Shown: positions 15,425 through 24,287, numbered from the stretch's first letter. The stretch is DNA of 41,307 bases from Bacteroidia bacterium (GCA_039924845.1 JBDTAC010000054.1:1-41307), one strand, 5' to 3'. Made by a program: numbers and translations. Notes: a model not told the origin generated them from the letters alone.

Positions 15425-17863
15425 ATGTATCAAGACGATATTAATTCGACAAAAGAAAATTTTGATCTTTACAGAGAGCGTTTAACCAATTTCGGCAGTG
15501 AATTTGAAATTGGTTTGTTTCTTTTTATCGCACGTAAGTGCGTGCCTTGGATTCTTGCTTTTTTTATTCTTGGAATTGGTTCTTCTTATATCTATGTGCG
15601 CTACTCCCCTTGGGTGTACGAATCAAGTACTATTTTGCAAATAAGAGCAGACAATACAGCTAACAAAGTATTGGATATGCAAAATTTATCTGATAAAACA
15701 AACGATGATTTACCAGAAGCCATCGAATTGATGCGTTCAAAAGTATTTTTAAAGGAAGTGCTCTTTCAATTGCCTTTGCAGACAAGTTATTTTACAGAAG
15801 GTACTTTTAAGAATAATGAATTATATACGAGTTCTCCGTTTGAGGTAAAAGCGGATATCAAATCATCGGAAATAATTGGACGAAAAATAAATATTCATTT
15901 TTACAATTCTGAAAAAGGGACGCTTCAATTCCAATTAAATAAGCAAGTTTACAACTATTCTTTCCAAGTGAATCAATTGCTCCACTTGCCAGATGTTGAT
16001 CTTAAAATTACTCTCAACAATTATAAAAATATCACCCAAGAACAAAACGGGCTGAAACAAGATGCTTTCTATTTTATTCTAAATGATTCCGATAACCTCG
16101 TCAATCAATATTACAATCGTTTAACAGTTAAGATATTGAACGACGATGCGAAATCTGTTTTGATTTCATTTAGAGATAACAATCCTACAAAAGCGGCAGA
16201 TATTGTGAGAACAGTAGCTGCCGAGTTCATGCAATTTGATGTGGAGAAAAAGAGCCAAAGTGCGAAAAGCGTATTGACTTTTATAGATGAACAATTGGAT
16301 AATGTATATGAAAAACTAAAAAATTCGGAAGATTCCATCGAAAGTTTTAAAAAAGAAAACAACATTGATCCCAACCCGGAACTTGCTACTGCAAACGTTG
16401 CGCGTCTTAATAGTTTAGAAGATCGAATTACGACTGTAGAATTGGAAGAAAATTTATTGAAACAAATAGAAGTAAATATTAAGGCTCAAAAAAATATAGA
16501 TGCCTCTGATTTATTAACGATGCTTGCTGGCTCGGATTATGCCATTTCTATTACCGATCAGATGAAAGAATTACACGATTTATTGGTGCAAAAAGAAAAA
16601 ATGCTGTACAATGTTACTCCCGATAACGAAGAAATAAAATCCGTTAATTACGAAATTGAGGCGCAACAAAAAATATTATTGGCTGCCATCTCTTCCATAT
16701 ACAAACAAGAGGAAGACAAAAAGCAAAACCTGATTGGTAAAGCTGCTGAGTTTGAAAATAAAAATTTTCAAGTGCCAGCAAACGATGTCGAATACAGCCG
16801 TTTAGAAAGACTTTATGCCATCAACGAAAAATATTACACCTTGCTGCTGGAGCGAAAAACAGAATATTCCATCTCCAAAGCAGGCTATGTTTCGCAGAAT
16901 GTTATACTCGAGAAACCAGAAATTAGCCGAAAACCTATTTCTCCTGATAAAAATATAGCGATCACCGTAGGCTTGCTGTTGGCGCTATTGAGTAGTTTGT
17001 TACTTATTTTATTACGCTATGTTTTTTACAACGAAATTAATTCTTTGCATGAAATTACCAAGCATACCAGTGCTTCTGTAAGTATTTTGGGAATTGTACC
17101 TAAATATCAAAATGAAATTCCCGTATCACAATTACTCATTGATAAAAGCCCGAAATCCATTGTAGCAGAGGCATTCCGATCCATACGAACCAATTTGCAA
17201 TTTATTTCCAACGACCCTGCTTCAAAAATTATTGCCGTTACCTCTACCATTTCTGGAGAAGGAAAAACATTTGTTGCTATTAATTTAGCAGGGATTATCG
17301 CCTTCTCAGGGAAAAAAGTAATTATTCTGGATTTAGATATGCGCAAACCAAAAATACATTTGGGCTTTAACGCAGAAAATACAAAAGGAATGAGCACCGC
17401 TTTAATTGGTAAAGATAGTTTGGAAGATTGTATCCAAAAAAGCAATCTTCAAAACCTTGATTTTATTACAGCAGGACCCATTCCGCCAAATCCTTCAGAG
17501 TTAATTATCAGCCCTAAAATGGATGTAATTCTTGCGGAATTAAAAACAAAATACGATATGATTATTATCGACAATCCTCCTGTAGGACTTGTTACAGACG
17601 GAATTGCGATGATTCAAAAAGCAGATTATCCGATTTATATTTTGCGTGCAGAGTATTCTAAACGCAGTTTTATTCAAAATGTCGATCGGCTTTTTAATGA
17701 AAATAATATTAAAAAGATTTCGATTATACTAAATGGTGTGGACGTTAAACGAAAATCATACGGCTACAATTATGGCTACGGATATGGTTATGGATATGGT
17801 TCTGGATACGGTTATTACGATGAAGAACACAAAAAGAAGAAATCATTCTTTTCAAAAAAATAA
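15425..17863 (+). CDS. Wzc-like polysaccharide co-polymerase and tyrosine kinase
   Basis: An 812-residue fusion of chain-length regulator and BY-kinase. Spans lie at about 40-60 and 508-530 around a long periplasmic coiled-coil region with a GNVR-like end (DVEYSRLERLYAINEKYYTLL) and the Pro-rich turn EISRKPISPDK. The cytoplasmic kinase has Walker A (SGEGKT, about 610), Walker A' (VIILDLDMRKPK) and Walker B (YDMIIIDNPP). The C-terminus holds ten tyrosines in a Gly-Tyr array (YGYGYGYGYG...YGYYDEE), the autophosphorylation cluster typical of these kinases. It controls polymer length and export with the Wza-like protein. The stop codon lies inside a dispersed palindrome, which also encodes the last residues (SKK). 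Confidence 0.95.
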   Translation: MYQDDINSTKENFDLYRERLTNFGSEFEIGLFLFIARKCVPWILAFFILGIGSSYIYVRYSPWVYESSTILQIRADNTANKVLDMQNLSDKTNDDLPEAIELMRSKVFLKEVLFQLPLQTSYFTEGTFKNNELYTSSPFEVKADIKSSEIIGRKINIHFYNSEKGTLQFQLNKQVYNYSFQVNQLLHLPDVDLKITLNNYKNITQEQNGLKQDAFYFILNDSDNLVNQYYNRLTVKILNDDAKSVLISFRDNNPTKAADIVRTVAAEFMQFDVEKKSQSAKSVLTFIDEQLDNVYEKLKNSEDSIESFKKENNIDPNPELATANVARLNSLEDRITTVELEENLLKQIEVNIKAQKNIDASDLLTMLAGSDYAISITDQMKELHDLLVQKEKMLYNVTPDNEEIKSVNYEIEAQQKILLAAISSIYKQEEDKKQNLIGKAAEFENKNFQVPANDVEYSRLERLYAINEKYYTLLLERKTEYSISKAGYVSQNVILEKPEISRKPISPDKNIAITVGLLLALLSSLLLILLRYVFYNEINSLHEITKHTSASVSILGIVPKYQNEIPVSQLLIDKSPKSIVAEAFRSIRTNLQFISNDPASKIIAVTSTISGEGKTFVAINLAGIIAFSGKKVIILDLDMRKPKIHLGFNAENTKGMSTALIGKDSLEDCIQKSNLQNLDFITAGPIPPNPSELIISPKMDVILAELKTKYDMIIIDNPPVGLVTDGIAMIQKADYPIYILRAEYSKRSFIQNVDRLFNENNIKKISIILNGVDVKRKSYGYNYGYGYGYGYGSGYGYYDEEHKKKKSFFSKK

Positions 17864-17872
17864 TTTTTCGAG
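17849..17872. repeat. Dispersed AT palindrome copy supplying the wzc-like stop codon
   Basis: TTTTCAAAAAAATAATTTTT followed by CGAG. The TAA at its centre is the stop of the kinase gene, and the copy fills the 9-base gap to rmlC. Confidence 0.75.
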
Positions 17873-18415
17873 ATGGAATTTAAGAGCACCCCTATTGCGG
17901 ATTTATGGATTATCCAACCCAAAGTATTTGAAGACGAGAGAGGTTATTTCTTTGAATCGTACAACAAATCTATTTTTTTGAAACACGGTGTGGATACCGA
18001 ATTTTTGCAAGACAATCAATCGCTTTCTCAAAAAAATGTTTTGCGCGGATTGCATTTTCAAAATCCACCTTATGCACAGGGTAAATTGGTACGCGTTATT
18101 AAAGGTGCCGTTTGGGATATTGCGGTAGATATTCGTAAAAACTCGAAAACATACGGACATTCTTTCGGCATCGAATTGAGTGAAAAAAACAAAACAATGT
18201 TTTGGATTCCTACTGGATTTGCACACGGATTTTTGACCTTAGAAGACGATACTATTTTTTCCTATAAATGTACCAACGTTTACAATAAAAATGCCGAAGA
18301 CAGCATTCTTTGGGACGATTCTGATTTGAAAATTGATTGGAAAATTACCGAGCCTCTTTTGTCTGAAAAAGATAAAAACGCACAGCCTCTTAAAAATTTT
18401 GTAAGCCTATTTTAA
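17873..18415 (+). CDS. rmlC: dTDP-4-dehydrorhamnose 3,5-epimerase
   Basis: A 180-residue cupin enzyme (EC 5.1.3.13) that epimerises dTDP-4-keto-6-deoxyglucose at C3 and C5 on the way to dTDP-L-rhamnose. Residues seen: FEDERGYFFESY near the start, the catalytic base His61 in LRGLHFQ, Lys71 and Arg74 in QGKLVRVIKG, and the catalytic Tyr131 in FSYKCTN. The length is normal. Only this one of the four rhamnose genes is in the window, so rmlA, rmlB and rmlD must lie elsewhere if the pathway is complete. Spacing of 9 and 10 bases to its neighbours puts it inside the operon. Confidence 0.95.
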   Translation: MEFKSTPIADLWIIQPKVFEDERGYFFESYNKSIFLKHGVDTEFLQDNQSLSQKNVLRGLHFQNPPYAQGKLVRVIKGAVWDIAVDIRKNSKTYGHSFGIELSEKNKTMFWIPTGFAHGFLTLEDDTIFSYKCTNVYNKNAEDSILWDDSDLKIDWKITEPLLSEKDKNAQPLKNFVSLF

Positions 18416-18425
18416 ACAAACATTA

Positions 18426-19523
18426 ATGTCCTCTCGTCAATACATTGTACTTATCTATGGCATATTTTTTATATGTGCTACGATTTTTTCATTATTGGTA
18501 AACGGCTTGTTTGTGAAATTTTCAAAAACACTTGGTATTCGCCCAGATAACGAACCAGTTATACGTTGGGGAAGTCTTACCAAACCATCCTTCGGAGGAA
18601 TTTCTTTTTACATGATTTTTTTATTTTCCGTAGCTTCTTATTCTATTTTTTTCGAGCAAAGCGAAATCTTGTTAAACAAACAATTACTCGGCATTATGCT
18701 CGCTTGCACTGTTGGATTTTTAGTGGGATTAGCCGACGATGCTTACAATACAAAACCACTATTAAAATTTTTAGCGCAAGTTCTTTGTGGCATTATATTG
18801 ATTGCAACAGGAACTTTTATTCACGCTTTCGAGGAAAATAATCTCAATTATCTATTTACTATTTTTTGGATTGTAGCCGTTATGAATTCCATTAATATGC
18901 TAGATAATATGGATGCTATCACCACCACCGTTTCTATTTTTATTCTTTTTACTGCCGTACTTGTTACCGTTTTTAACGACGATGTCACCAATATGTTCCT
19001 CATCATACTTATTGGTGTAATGGCGGCATTGATAGGCTTTTTATTTTACAATTGGAATCCTTCCAAAATATATATGGGCGATACAGGAAGCCAATTTATG
19101 GGTGTTTTCTTGGGTGCAATCGGAATTATTTATTTTTGGAACTTCAAAACAGGCAGTGAAAAAATTATTTTTTCAAGAGATTTTTTTGCCGTATTGATGG
19201 CATTTATTGTTCCGATTATTGATACAACCGTTGTAGTTATCAATCGCTTATCAAAAGGCAAATCTCCTTTTATCGGCGGCAAAGATCACACCACACACCA
19301 TTTATCTTATCTCGGATTTAGTGATCGACAAGTAGCGTATACATTTGCCGGAATTTCGTTATTATCCGCCTTTTTTACTTTGTTAATCGTAAAAATAATT
19401 GTAGATTGGGGATATATGTATATGGCTATTTTCGGTCTTTATTTCTTAATTTTATTTTCTTTTTTTCTTTCACTAACGATACGAAGAAATAAAAAATTAA
19501 AACACGATGGAGCTACGCGATAG
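18426..19523 (+). CDS. WecA/TagO-type polyprenyl-phosphate phosphoglycosyltransferase
   Basis: A 365-residue integral membrane enzyme with about 10-11 spans. It moves a sugar-1-phosphate from a UDP-sugar onto undecaprenyl phosphate, the first lipid-linked step of polysaccharide synthesis. Family motifs are present: GGISFYMIF after span 1, GLADDAYNTKP with the Asp pair, NSINMLDNMDAITT, KIYMGDTGSQFMG, and the His-rich loop DHTTHHLSYLG. Length and motif order fit the WecA group rather than MraY. Its stop overlaps the start of the lytic transglycosylase gene by 17 bases. The sugar (GlcNAc or another) is not predictable from this. A palindrome copy in the gene reads E-K-I-I-F-S. Confidence 0.93.
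   Translation: MSSRQYIVLIYGIFFICATIFSLLVNGLFVKFSKTLGIRPDNEPVIRWGSLTKPSFGGISFYMIFLFSVASYSIFFEQSEILLNKQLLGIMLACTVGFLVGLADDAYNTKPLLKFLAQVLCGIILIATGTFIHAFEENNLNYLFTIFWIVAVMNSINMLDNMDAITTTVSIFILFTAVLVTVFNDDVTNMFLIILIGVMAALIGFLFYNWNPSKIYMGDTGSQFMGVFLGAIGIIYFWNFKTGSEKIIFSRDFFAVLMAFIVPIIDTTVVVINRLSKGKSPFIGGKDHTTHHLSYLGFSDRQVAYTFAGISLLSAFFTLLIVKIIVDWGYMYMAIFGLYFLILFSFFLSLTIRRNKKLKHDGATR
19158..19177. repeat. Dispersed AT palindrome copy inside the WecA-like gene
   Basis: GAAAAAATTATTTTTTCAAG, read E-K-I-I-F-S-R in a loop between membrane spans. Confidence 0.6.
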
Positions 19524-20721
19524 ATTGAAAAAAATAATTTCCAGAATCCAAAAACCAATGTTCGCTATTGGCGGGTTTTTCTTGCTGTTATTGATTTTTA
19601 AATTATGTAGTTTTTACATTAGTGATGGAGATTATCAAGAAACATTTAATTCGAAATACCAAATATTTGCACTTAATTTACCCAAAGACCTCAATTTTGC
19701 CGGAGAAAAAGTACCTGAAAATGATTTTACAGTTCGCGAAAGTGTGGACAAAGAATTAATGATAAATACCTATTGGCAATCGCAAACATTGTTGATGCAC
19801 AAGCGAGCAAACAGATGGTTTCCGATTATTGAACCCATTTTAAAAAGCTACGGAATTCCGGACGATTTTAAATACCTTTCCCTCACCGAAAGCCGTTTGT
19901 CGAATGAATCTTCTGCTGCTGGCGCAGTAGGTTTTTGGCAATTGTTGCCAAGTACCGCAAAATCCTATGGTTTGGAAGTGGACGAGAATGTGGACGAACG
20001 CTACAACGTACAAAAATCCACGGTAGTTGCTTGTAAATATTTTAAAGATGCTTACAATGCCTTGAAAAACTGGACGCTCGTTGCCGCTTCTTACAACGAA
20101 GGAATTGCTGGTGTGGAAAAACAATTGAGCAAACAACAAGTATGCAGTTATTACGATTTGTTACTAAACAATGAAACGGCGCGCTATGTTTTTCGCGTAC
20201 TTGCCATCAAGGAAATTATTTCTCATCCTAAATTGTATGGTTTTATTTTGCGTAAAAGTGATTTGTATCCGAGCATTCCTACGTATTCACTTCAAGTGGA
20301 TTCGTCCATCGGAAATTTAGTTTTATTTGCGCAACAACAAAATGTGAATTATAAAATTCTGAAATATTTTAATCCTTGGTTGCGCCAAAATTCTTTGGAT
20401 AATCCCGACAAAAAAACATATACTTTCGAATTTCCTAAAAAAGGAATTGCTTTAAATGATCTTCCGGACTATGATGGTTCTCTTCCGCTAACAAAGGAAG
20501 ACAGCTTATTGTATGTCGATAAAAAAAATAATTCTCCCGTGGTCTGTTCGCCAAAAGGAATTATTTATTCCGTAAAACCAAATGAAAGTCTTTTTTCTGT
20601 ATCACAAAAATATAGCGTTACGGAAACTTTGATAAAAGTGTGGAATAATTTGGATGATACTATTTTAAAAACGGGTCAAGAGCTTGTTTTATTTCCTGAC
20701 AAAAACGTTTTGAAAAAATAA
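19507..20721 (+). CDS. Membrane-bound lytic transglycosylase with LysM
   Basis: A 404-residue protein with one N-terminal span (about 18-34). The SLT domain (about 100-260) has the catalytic Glu128 in LSLTESRLS, then AAGAVGFWQLLPSTAKSYGL and ASYNEGI, the family 1 lytic transglycosylase signature (MltD-like). A single LysM domain ends the protein (IIYSVKPNESLFSVSQKY ... VWNNLDDTILKTGQELVLFP), which binds peptidoglycan. It cleaves glycan strands to 1,6-anhydro ends. The start overlaps the WecA-like gene, so it belongs to the operon and may open the wall for assembly of the exporter. Its stop codon lies inside a dispersed palindrome. Confidence 0.93.
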   Translation: MELRDRLKKIISRIQKPMFAIGGFFLLLLIFKLCSFYISDGDYQETFNSKYQIFALNLPKDLNFAGEKVPENDFTVRESVDKELMINTYWQSQTLLMHKRANRWFPIIEPILKSYGIPDDFKYLSLTESRLSNESSAAGAVGFWQLLPSTAKSYGLEVDENVDERYNVQKSTVVACKYFKDAYNALKNWTLVAASYNEGIAGVEKQLSKQQVCSYYDLLLNNETARYVFRVLAIKEIISHPKLYGFILRKSDLYPSIPTYSLQVDSSIGNLVLFAQQQNVNYKILKYFNPWLRQNSLDNPDKKTYTFEFPKKGIALNDLPDYDGSLPLTKEDSLLYVDKKNNSPVVCSPKGIIYSVKPNESLFSVSQKYSVTETLIKVWNNLDDTILKTGQELVLFPDKNVLKK

Positions 20722-20730
20722 TTTTTCAAA
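20709..20730. repeat. Dispersed AT palindrome copy supplying a stop codon
   Basis: TTTGAAAAAATAATTTTTCA, with TAA as the stop of the transglycosylase gene. It is followed by AAGCACTTCAAAAAAAT at 20739-20754, a second half-copy just before the next start. Confidence 0.75.
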
Positions 20731-20754
20731 ACGAAAAAAGCACTTCAAAAAAAT

Positions 20755-21726
20755 ATGCTTTCCATAGAAACCATAAAAATACCCATTCAGAAAGAGATGC
20801 AGGAGTTTGAGCCGCGCTTCGCTTCGTCTATGAAAAGTACAGTTCCGCTACTCAATACCATCACGCATTATATTGTAAAAAGAAAAGGGAAGCAAATTCG
20901 TCCGATGTTTGTTTTTTTATCTGCAAAACTTTGCGGAACTATTAACGACAGTACATATAGAGCTGCTGCATTGATAGAATTATTACACACTGCTACCTTG
21001 GTGCACGATGATGTGGTGGATGATTCTGACAAAAGACGTGGTTTTTTTTCAATCAATGCGCTTTGGAAAAATAAAATTGCAGTATTAGTGGGCGATTATT
21101 TGCTTTCGCGAGGATTGCTTTTATCCGTAGAGAACAATGATTTTCACTTGCTCAAAATTGTGTCGGATGCCGTGCGCGAAATGAGCGAGGGCGAATTGCT
21201 CCAAATAGAGAAAGCGCGAAAATTAGACATCGAAGAAATGGTTTATTTCGAAATTATTCGTAAAAAAACAGCTTCTTTAATTGCATCGTGTTGCGCTTGT
21301 GGAGCAGCTTCGACAACAAATGATACACTTCTCATAGAAAAAATGAAAGCCTTTGGTGAGCTGGTCGGAATTGCTTTTCAACTGAAAGACGACTTGTTTG
21401 ATTATGGTTCGGAAAACATCGGAAAACCAACAGGGATAGATATCAAAGAAAAAAAAATGACCTTACCTTTGATTTATTCGCTGAGCAAAGCTTCGTGGAA
21501 CGAGAAAAGAAAAATAATTTTACTCGTAAAAAATCACAATACAAATCCTCAGAAAGTGGCAGAAGTTATTAAATTTGTCGTGAAAAACGGAGGGATTGAA
21601 TACGCAACACAAAAAATGAATGAATACAAAAATAAAGCATTGGAAATACTTCATCATTTCGAAAAAAGTGAAGCAAGGGAATCATTGGAACAATTAGTGT
21701 ATTATACGATTGAGCGTAAAAAATAA
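20755..21726 (+). CDS. Trans-polyprenyl diphosphate synthase
   Basis: A 323-residue all-helical prenyltransferase that adds isopentenyl diphosphate units in trans to make a long chain, probably the menaquinone side chain. The first aspartate-rich motif is DDVVDD (85-90) in ATLVHDDVVDDSDKRRG. The second is KDDLFDYG with GKPTGIDIKEKKMTLPLI. KGKQIRP near the start binds the diphosphate. Small residues before the first motif (LHTATLVH) fit a long-chain product; the exact length is not predictable. It is last in the polysaccharide operon, 33 bases after the transglycosylase. Undecaprenyl carriers are made by the unrelated cis enzyme, so this is more likely a quinone gene that shares the transcript. 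Confidence 0.92.
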   Translation: MLSIETIKIPIQKEMQEFEPRFASSMKSTVPLLNTITHYIVKRKGKQIRPMFVFLSAKLCGTINDSTYRAAALIELLHTATLVHDDVVDDSDKRRGFFSINALWKNKIAVLVGDYLLSRGLLLSVENNDFHLLKIVSDAVREMSEGELLQIEKARKLDIEEMVYFEIIRKKTASLIASCCACGAASTTNDTLLIEKMKAFGELVGIAFQLKDDLFDYGSENIGKPTGIDIKEKKMTLPLIYSLSKASWNEKRKIILLVKNHNTNPQKVAEVIKFVVKNGGIEYATQKMNEYKNKALEILHHFEKSEARESLEQLVYYTIERKK

Positions 21727-21750
21727 ATCAAAAAAATAATTTTCTTACCT

Positions 21751-22203
21751 ATGAAAAATAATTTTTTAAAAACAATTTCTGTCATCGCATTGAGCGCGAT
21801 TTTTTTTGGAACACTTTTGTTTTTCCCTGCTTGCCATTCAGCAACACAATCAAAAACTGCTACAATAGATTCTACTGAAGTAGCTCCTCCTCGTCCCATA
21901 AAAATAGATACCACTTTAAAAAATGGAATTGTAACTGATCGTTACGACAATGGAGTGATTTTAAAAAAAGGAGATTATTTGAATGGTAAAAAAGAAGGAC
22001 AATGGGATTCGTGGTATAAAAGTGGGAAACCTTGGAGCGAAAATTTTTATACCGATGATTTAGCCGATGGAAAAACGACGGTTTGGTATGAAAATGGAAA
22101 AACGGAATACACTGGATTTTTCACTAAAGGGAAACAATCAGGACATTGGATTTATTACGATGAAACTGGGAAAATAACGCAAGAGAAAAACTATTCCAAT
22201 TAA
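21751..22203 (+). CDS. MORN-variant repeat lipoprotein
   Basis: A 150-residue exported protein. The signal peptide ends in a plausible lipobox (FFPACHS, Cys about 27). After a Thr-rich linker it carries about four MORN-variant units of the YwqK type: KKGDYLNGKKEGQWDSWY, SGKPWSENFYTDDLADG, TVWYENGKTEYTGFFTKGKQ and SGHWIYYDETGKITQEKNY. Such repeats form beta-hairpin strips, and no enzyme role is known to me. It follows the polyprenyl synthase gene by 24 bases. A second lipoprotein of the same build is at 32275. Confidence 0.85.
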   Translation: MKNNFLKTISVIALSAIFFGTLLFFPACHSATQSKTATIDSTEVAPPRPIKIDTTLKNGIVTDRYDNGVILKKGDYLNGKKEGQWDSWYKSGKPWSENFYTDDLADGKTTVWYENGKTEYTGFFTKGKQSGHWIYYDETGKITQEKNYSN

Positions 22204-22297
22204 TCTAAAAAACCGTTTTTAAAGAAAAATCGTATGTCTTTTTGTTTCACGCGAAAAAAATAAATTTTTGGCATAGTAAATGAAGTGTTAAAAAAAA

Positions 22298-22305
22298 TAA
22301 TTTTG
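22298..22305 (+). promoter_or_regulatory. -7 box for the YceI operon
   Basis: TAATTTTG fits TAnnTTTG, 21 bases before the ATG at 22327, after a 123-base gap. Confidence 0.5.
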
Positions 22306-22326
22306 TAACCTGTTAAAAACAACCGT

Positions 22327-22878
22327 ATGAAAAAAATCAGTTTCTTTTTGCTGGCAATTTGTCTTGGATATTCCAACTTGGATGCACAAATTTATGTAGC
22401 CAAAAAATCTGAAATAAGTTTTTTCTCAGTAGGTTCTGTCGCCAATGTACAAGCCAGCAATAAATTAACCATTATGGTGTTGAGTACAGCAACCAATGAT
22501 ATTCAGATGAAAATTTCCATCAAAGATTTTATTTTTCCGAAACCTTTGATGCAAGAGCATTTTAATGAAGATTACATGGAAAGTGATAAATTTCCGAGTG
22601 CTGTTTTCAAGGGAAAAATAAATGAAAAAATTGATTATACCCAAGACGGTACTTATACTACCACCACTACCGGAACGCTTGATATGCACGGCGTTCAGAA
22701 AACAATTACAATTTCCGGATTGCTTACCATAAAAAGTGGAGAAGTTACGTTGGCGACAAAATTTAAAATTCATTTAGCGGATTATAAAATTAAAGTGCCC
22801 AGTTATGTGGGCGTTGAAGCCATCGCTGCGGATATTGATGTGAACTTAAATGCAACACTCGATTCCTTTAAAAAATAA
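22327..22878 (+). CDS. YceI-family periplasmic protein
   Basis: A 183-residue exported protein with a signal peptide (about 1-20, ending LDAQ). The mature part has the YceI lipocalin-like pattern: KKSEISFFSVGS at the start, MKISIKDFIFPKPLMQEHFNEDYMESDKFP in the middle, and the repeated strands GTLDMHGVQKTITISGLLTI and FKIHLADYKIKVPS at the end. YceI proteins bind long polyprenoid or fatty chains. It is first in a three-gene operon with DUF5777 and TM2 genes, a pairing that recurs in Bacteroidota. The ligand is unknown. Confidence 0.9.
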   Translation: MKKISFFLLAICLGYSNLDAQIYVAKKSEISFFSVGSVANVQASNKLTIMVLSTATNDIQMKISIKDFIFPKPLMQEHFNEDYMESDKFPSAVFKGKINEKIDYTQDGTYTTTTTGTLDMHGVQKTITISGLLTIKSGEVTLATKFKIHLADYKIKVPSYVGVEAIAADIDVNLNATLDSFKK

Positions 22879-22890
22879 AAAATACACCTT

Positions 22891-23835
22891 ATGAAAAATA
22901 GTTTTTACGTACTCGCTTTTACGAGCCTTTCTTTTTTTTCGATACACGCGAAAGCTCAAGATGATTTACTTGCTTTAGTTGATACTACTAAGAATCAGCC
23001 GAAAAATGAAAAAGTAGAAAGTCTGTTTAAAACAAGCAGCCTAATTGATTTGCCAACGGTAGCAACAGTTAAAAAAGGCACGATGGATTTCCGAATTGAT
23101 CATCGTTTCGGAAACGCTGGAGCTGCCAGTGGTGGAGGATTTCACACACTTTATGGATTGGACAATGCAGAAGATATTCGTTTCGCTTTTGATTTCGGTT
23201 TAACCGATAAACTGAGTATTGGTATAGGTAGAAGCCGCCAATTTGAAGGCATTGACGGGAATATCAAATACCGTTTATTGGATCAAACTATTAACAATCA
23301 TATTCCTTTTTCACTTGCTTTTTGTTTCCGAGATACCTATTGTCCGCAGCGCAGTACTACTTTTTACGCAGGTGCTTCCAATGATGTTGTACAAAATTGG
23401 CCCGACCGATTTACCTATGTTTCGGAAATGATGTTGGCACGAAAATTTGGTGATAGACTTTCTTTGGAAATCGTACCAACTTACGTACATTTAAATTACG
23501 TATTGGCAAATGTCAATACAAATAATGGTGCCACCAACGAAAACGATGTTTACGCTATCGGTGGCGGTGGGCGTTACATGCTTACCAAACATTTCGGAAT
23601 TATTGCCGATTATTATTACATCATTTCAAAATACAGAGAAAATAATCCGACCTTAAGTTATTACAATCCACTTTCCGTGGGCATCGAAATAGAAACCGGC
23701 GGACACGTTTTTCATTTATATTTCGCTAATGCATCTGGAATTATTGAAAGCGCATTTATTCCCAATACCACTGATTCCTGGCTAAATGGCGGATATAAAT
23801 TCGGATTTAGTATTTCACGCGTGTTTAATTTGTAA
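22891..23835 (+). CDS. DUF5777-family outer-membrane beta-barrel protein
   Basis: A 314-residue protein with a signal peptide (about 1-22, ending AKAQ). The rest alternates short hydrophobic and polar strands and ends in a terminal aromatic/hydrophobic strand (GFSISRVFNL), as outer-membrane barrels do. The stretches KKGTMDFRIDHRFGN, DIRFAFDFGLTDKLSIGIGRSR and IDGNIKYRLL fit what I remember of DUF5777. It lies 12 bases after the yceI gene, and its stop is one base from the TM2 start. It is probably linked in function to the YceI protein; substrate unknown. Confidence 0.8.
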   Translation: MKNSFYVLAFTSLSFFSIHAKAQDDLLALVDTTKNQPKNEKVESLFKTSSLIDLPTVATVKKGTMDFRIDHRFGNAGAASGGGFHTLYGLDNAEDIRFAFDFGLTDKLSIGIGRSRQFEGIDGNIKYRLLDQTINNHIPFSLAFCFRDTYCPQRSTTFYAGASNDVVQNWPDRFTYVSEMMLARKFGDRLSLEIVPTYVHLNYVLANVNTNNGATNENDVYAIGGGGRYMLTKHFGIIADYYYIISKYRENNPTLSYYNPLSVGIEIETGGHVFHLYFANASGIIESAFIPNTTDSWLNGGYKFGFSISRVFNL

Positions 23836-23836
23836 A

Positions 23837-24265
23837 TTGAAAACGAGCGTTCAAAAAATTATTTTTTTGGGAGCCTTTTTCGGACTCTTGTTTTGTTCGG
23901 GGAATTTGTTTGGGAAAATAAAATCACTTCCGAAAAATAATTTTTCAAGCCTCGAAATAAGCACTTCAAAAATTATTTTTTCAGACACTATTCTCCACAA
24001 CGACACTATTCAACATTCAAAAAAACGAAAATGGATTGCGGCAGTGCTCGCATTTCCCATTCCTTTCGGGATGTTGGGTTTGCATCGTTGGTATTTAGGA
24101 ACAACCAGCGGCATGCCATTGTTGTATATCGCTACGTTTGGAGGCGGCTTCGGAACCTTGCCGTTTATAGATTTTATGGTGATTTTAATTGATAACGATT
24201 TGACGCGTTACACCAATAATCCAAAATTATTTATGTGGAGAAACAGGAAAAAGAAATCGCTCTAA
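23837..24265 (+). CDS. TM2-domain membrane protein
   Basis: A 142-residue protein. I choose the TTG at 23837, one base past the stop of the barrel gene, because it gives a good signal sequence (KTSVQKIIFLGAFFGLLF). An ATG at 23786 in the same frame lies inside the barrel gene and gives an N-terminus unlike a signal. The C-terminal half is a TM2 domain with two hydrophobic helices: KKRKWIAAVLAFPIPFGMLG, LHRWYLGTT, and GTLPFIDFMVILID. Three copies of the dispersed palindrome fall in its first 50 codons and encode K-I-I-F, K-N-N-F-S and K-I-I-F-S, so much of the linker may derive from the repeat. Function unknown. Confidence 0.75.
   Translation: MKTSVQKIIFLGAFFGLLFCSGNLFGKIKSLPKNNFSSLEISTSKIIFSDTILHNDTIQHSKKRKWIAAVLAFPIPFGMLGLHRWYLGTTSGMPLLYIATFGGGFGTLPFIDFMVILIDNDLTRYTNNPKLFMWRNRKKKSL
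23850..23870. repeat. Dispersed AT palindrome copy in the TM2 signal peptide
   Basis: GTTCAAAAAATTATTTTTTT core, encoding V-Q-K-I-I-F-L at the start of the TM2 protein. Confidence 0.6.
23929..23950. repeat. Dispersed AT palindrome copy in the TM2 gene (first of a pair)
   Basis: TCCGAAAAATAATTTTTCAA then GC, encoding P-K-N-N-F-S. Its partner at 23964 starts 35 bases later. Confidence 0.65.
23961..23984. repeat. Dispersed AT palindrome copy in the TM2 gene (second of a pair)
   Basis: GCACTTCAAAAATTATTTTT then TCAG, with the recurrent GCACTTC flank, encoding S-K-I-I-F-S. Confidence 0.7.
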
Positions 24266-24287
24266 ATTTTTATTCTGATTTTTCGCT

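Noticed and set aside
23786-23836. Upstream ATG start for the TM2 gene at 23786
   Set aside because: It lies inside the DUF5777 gene and the added residues are not a signal peptide. The TTG at 23837 fits better.
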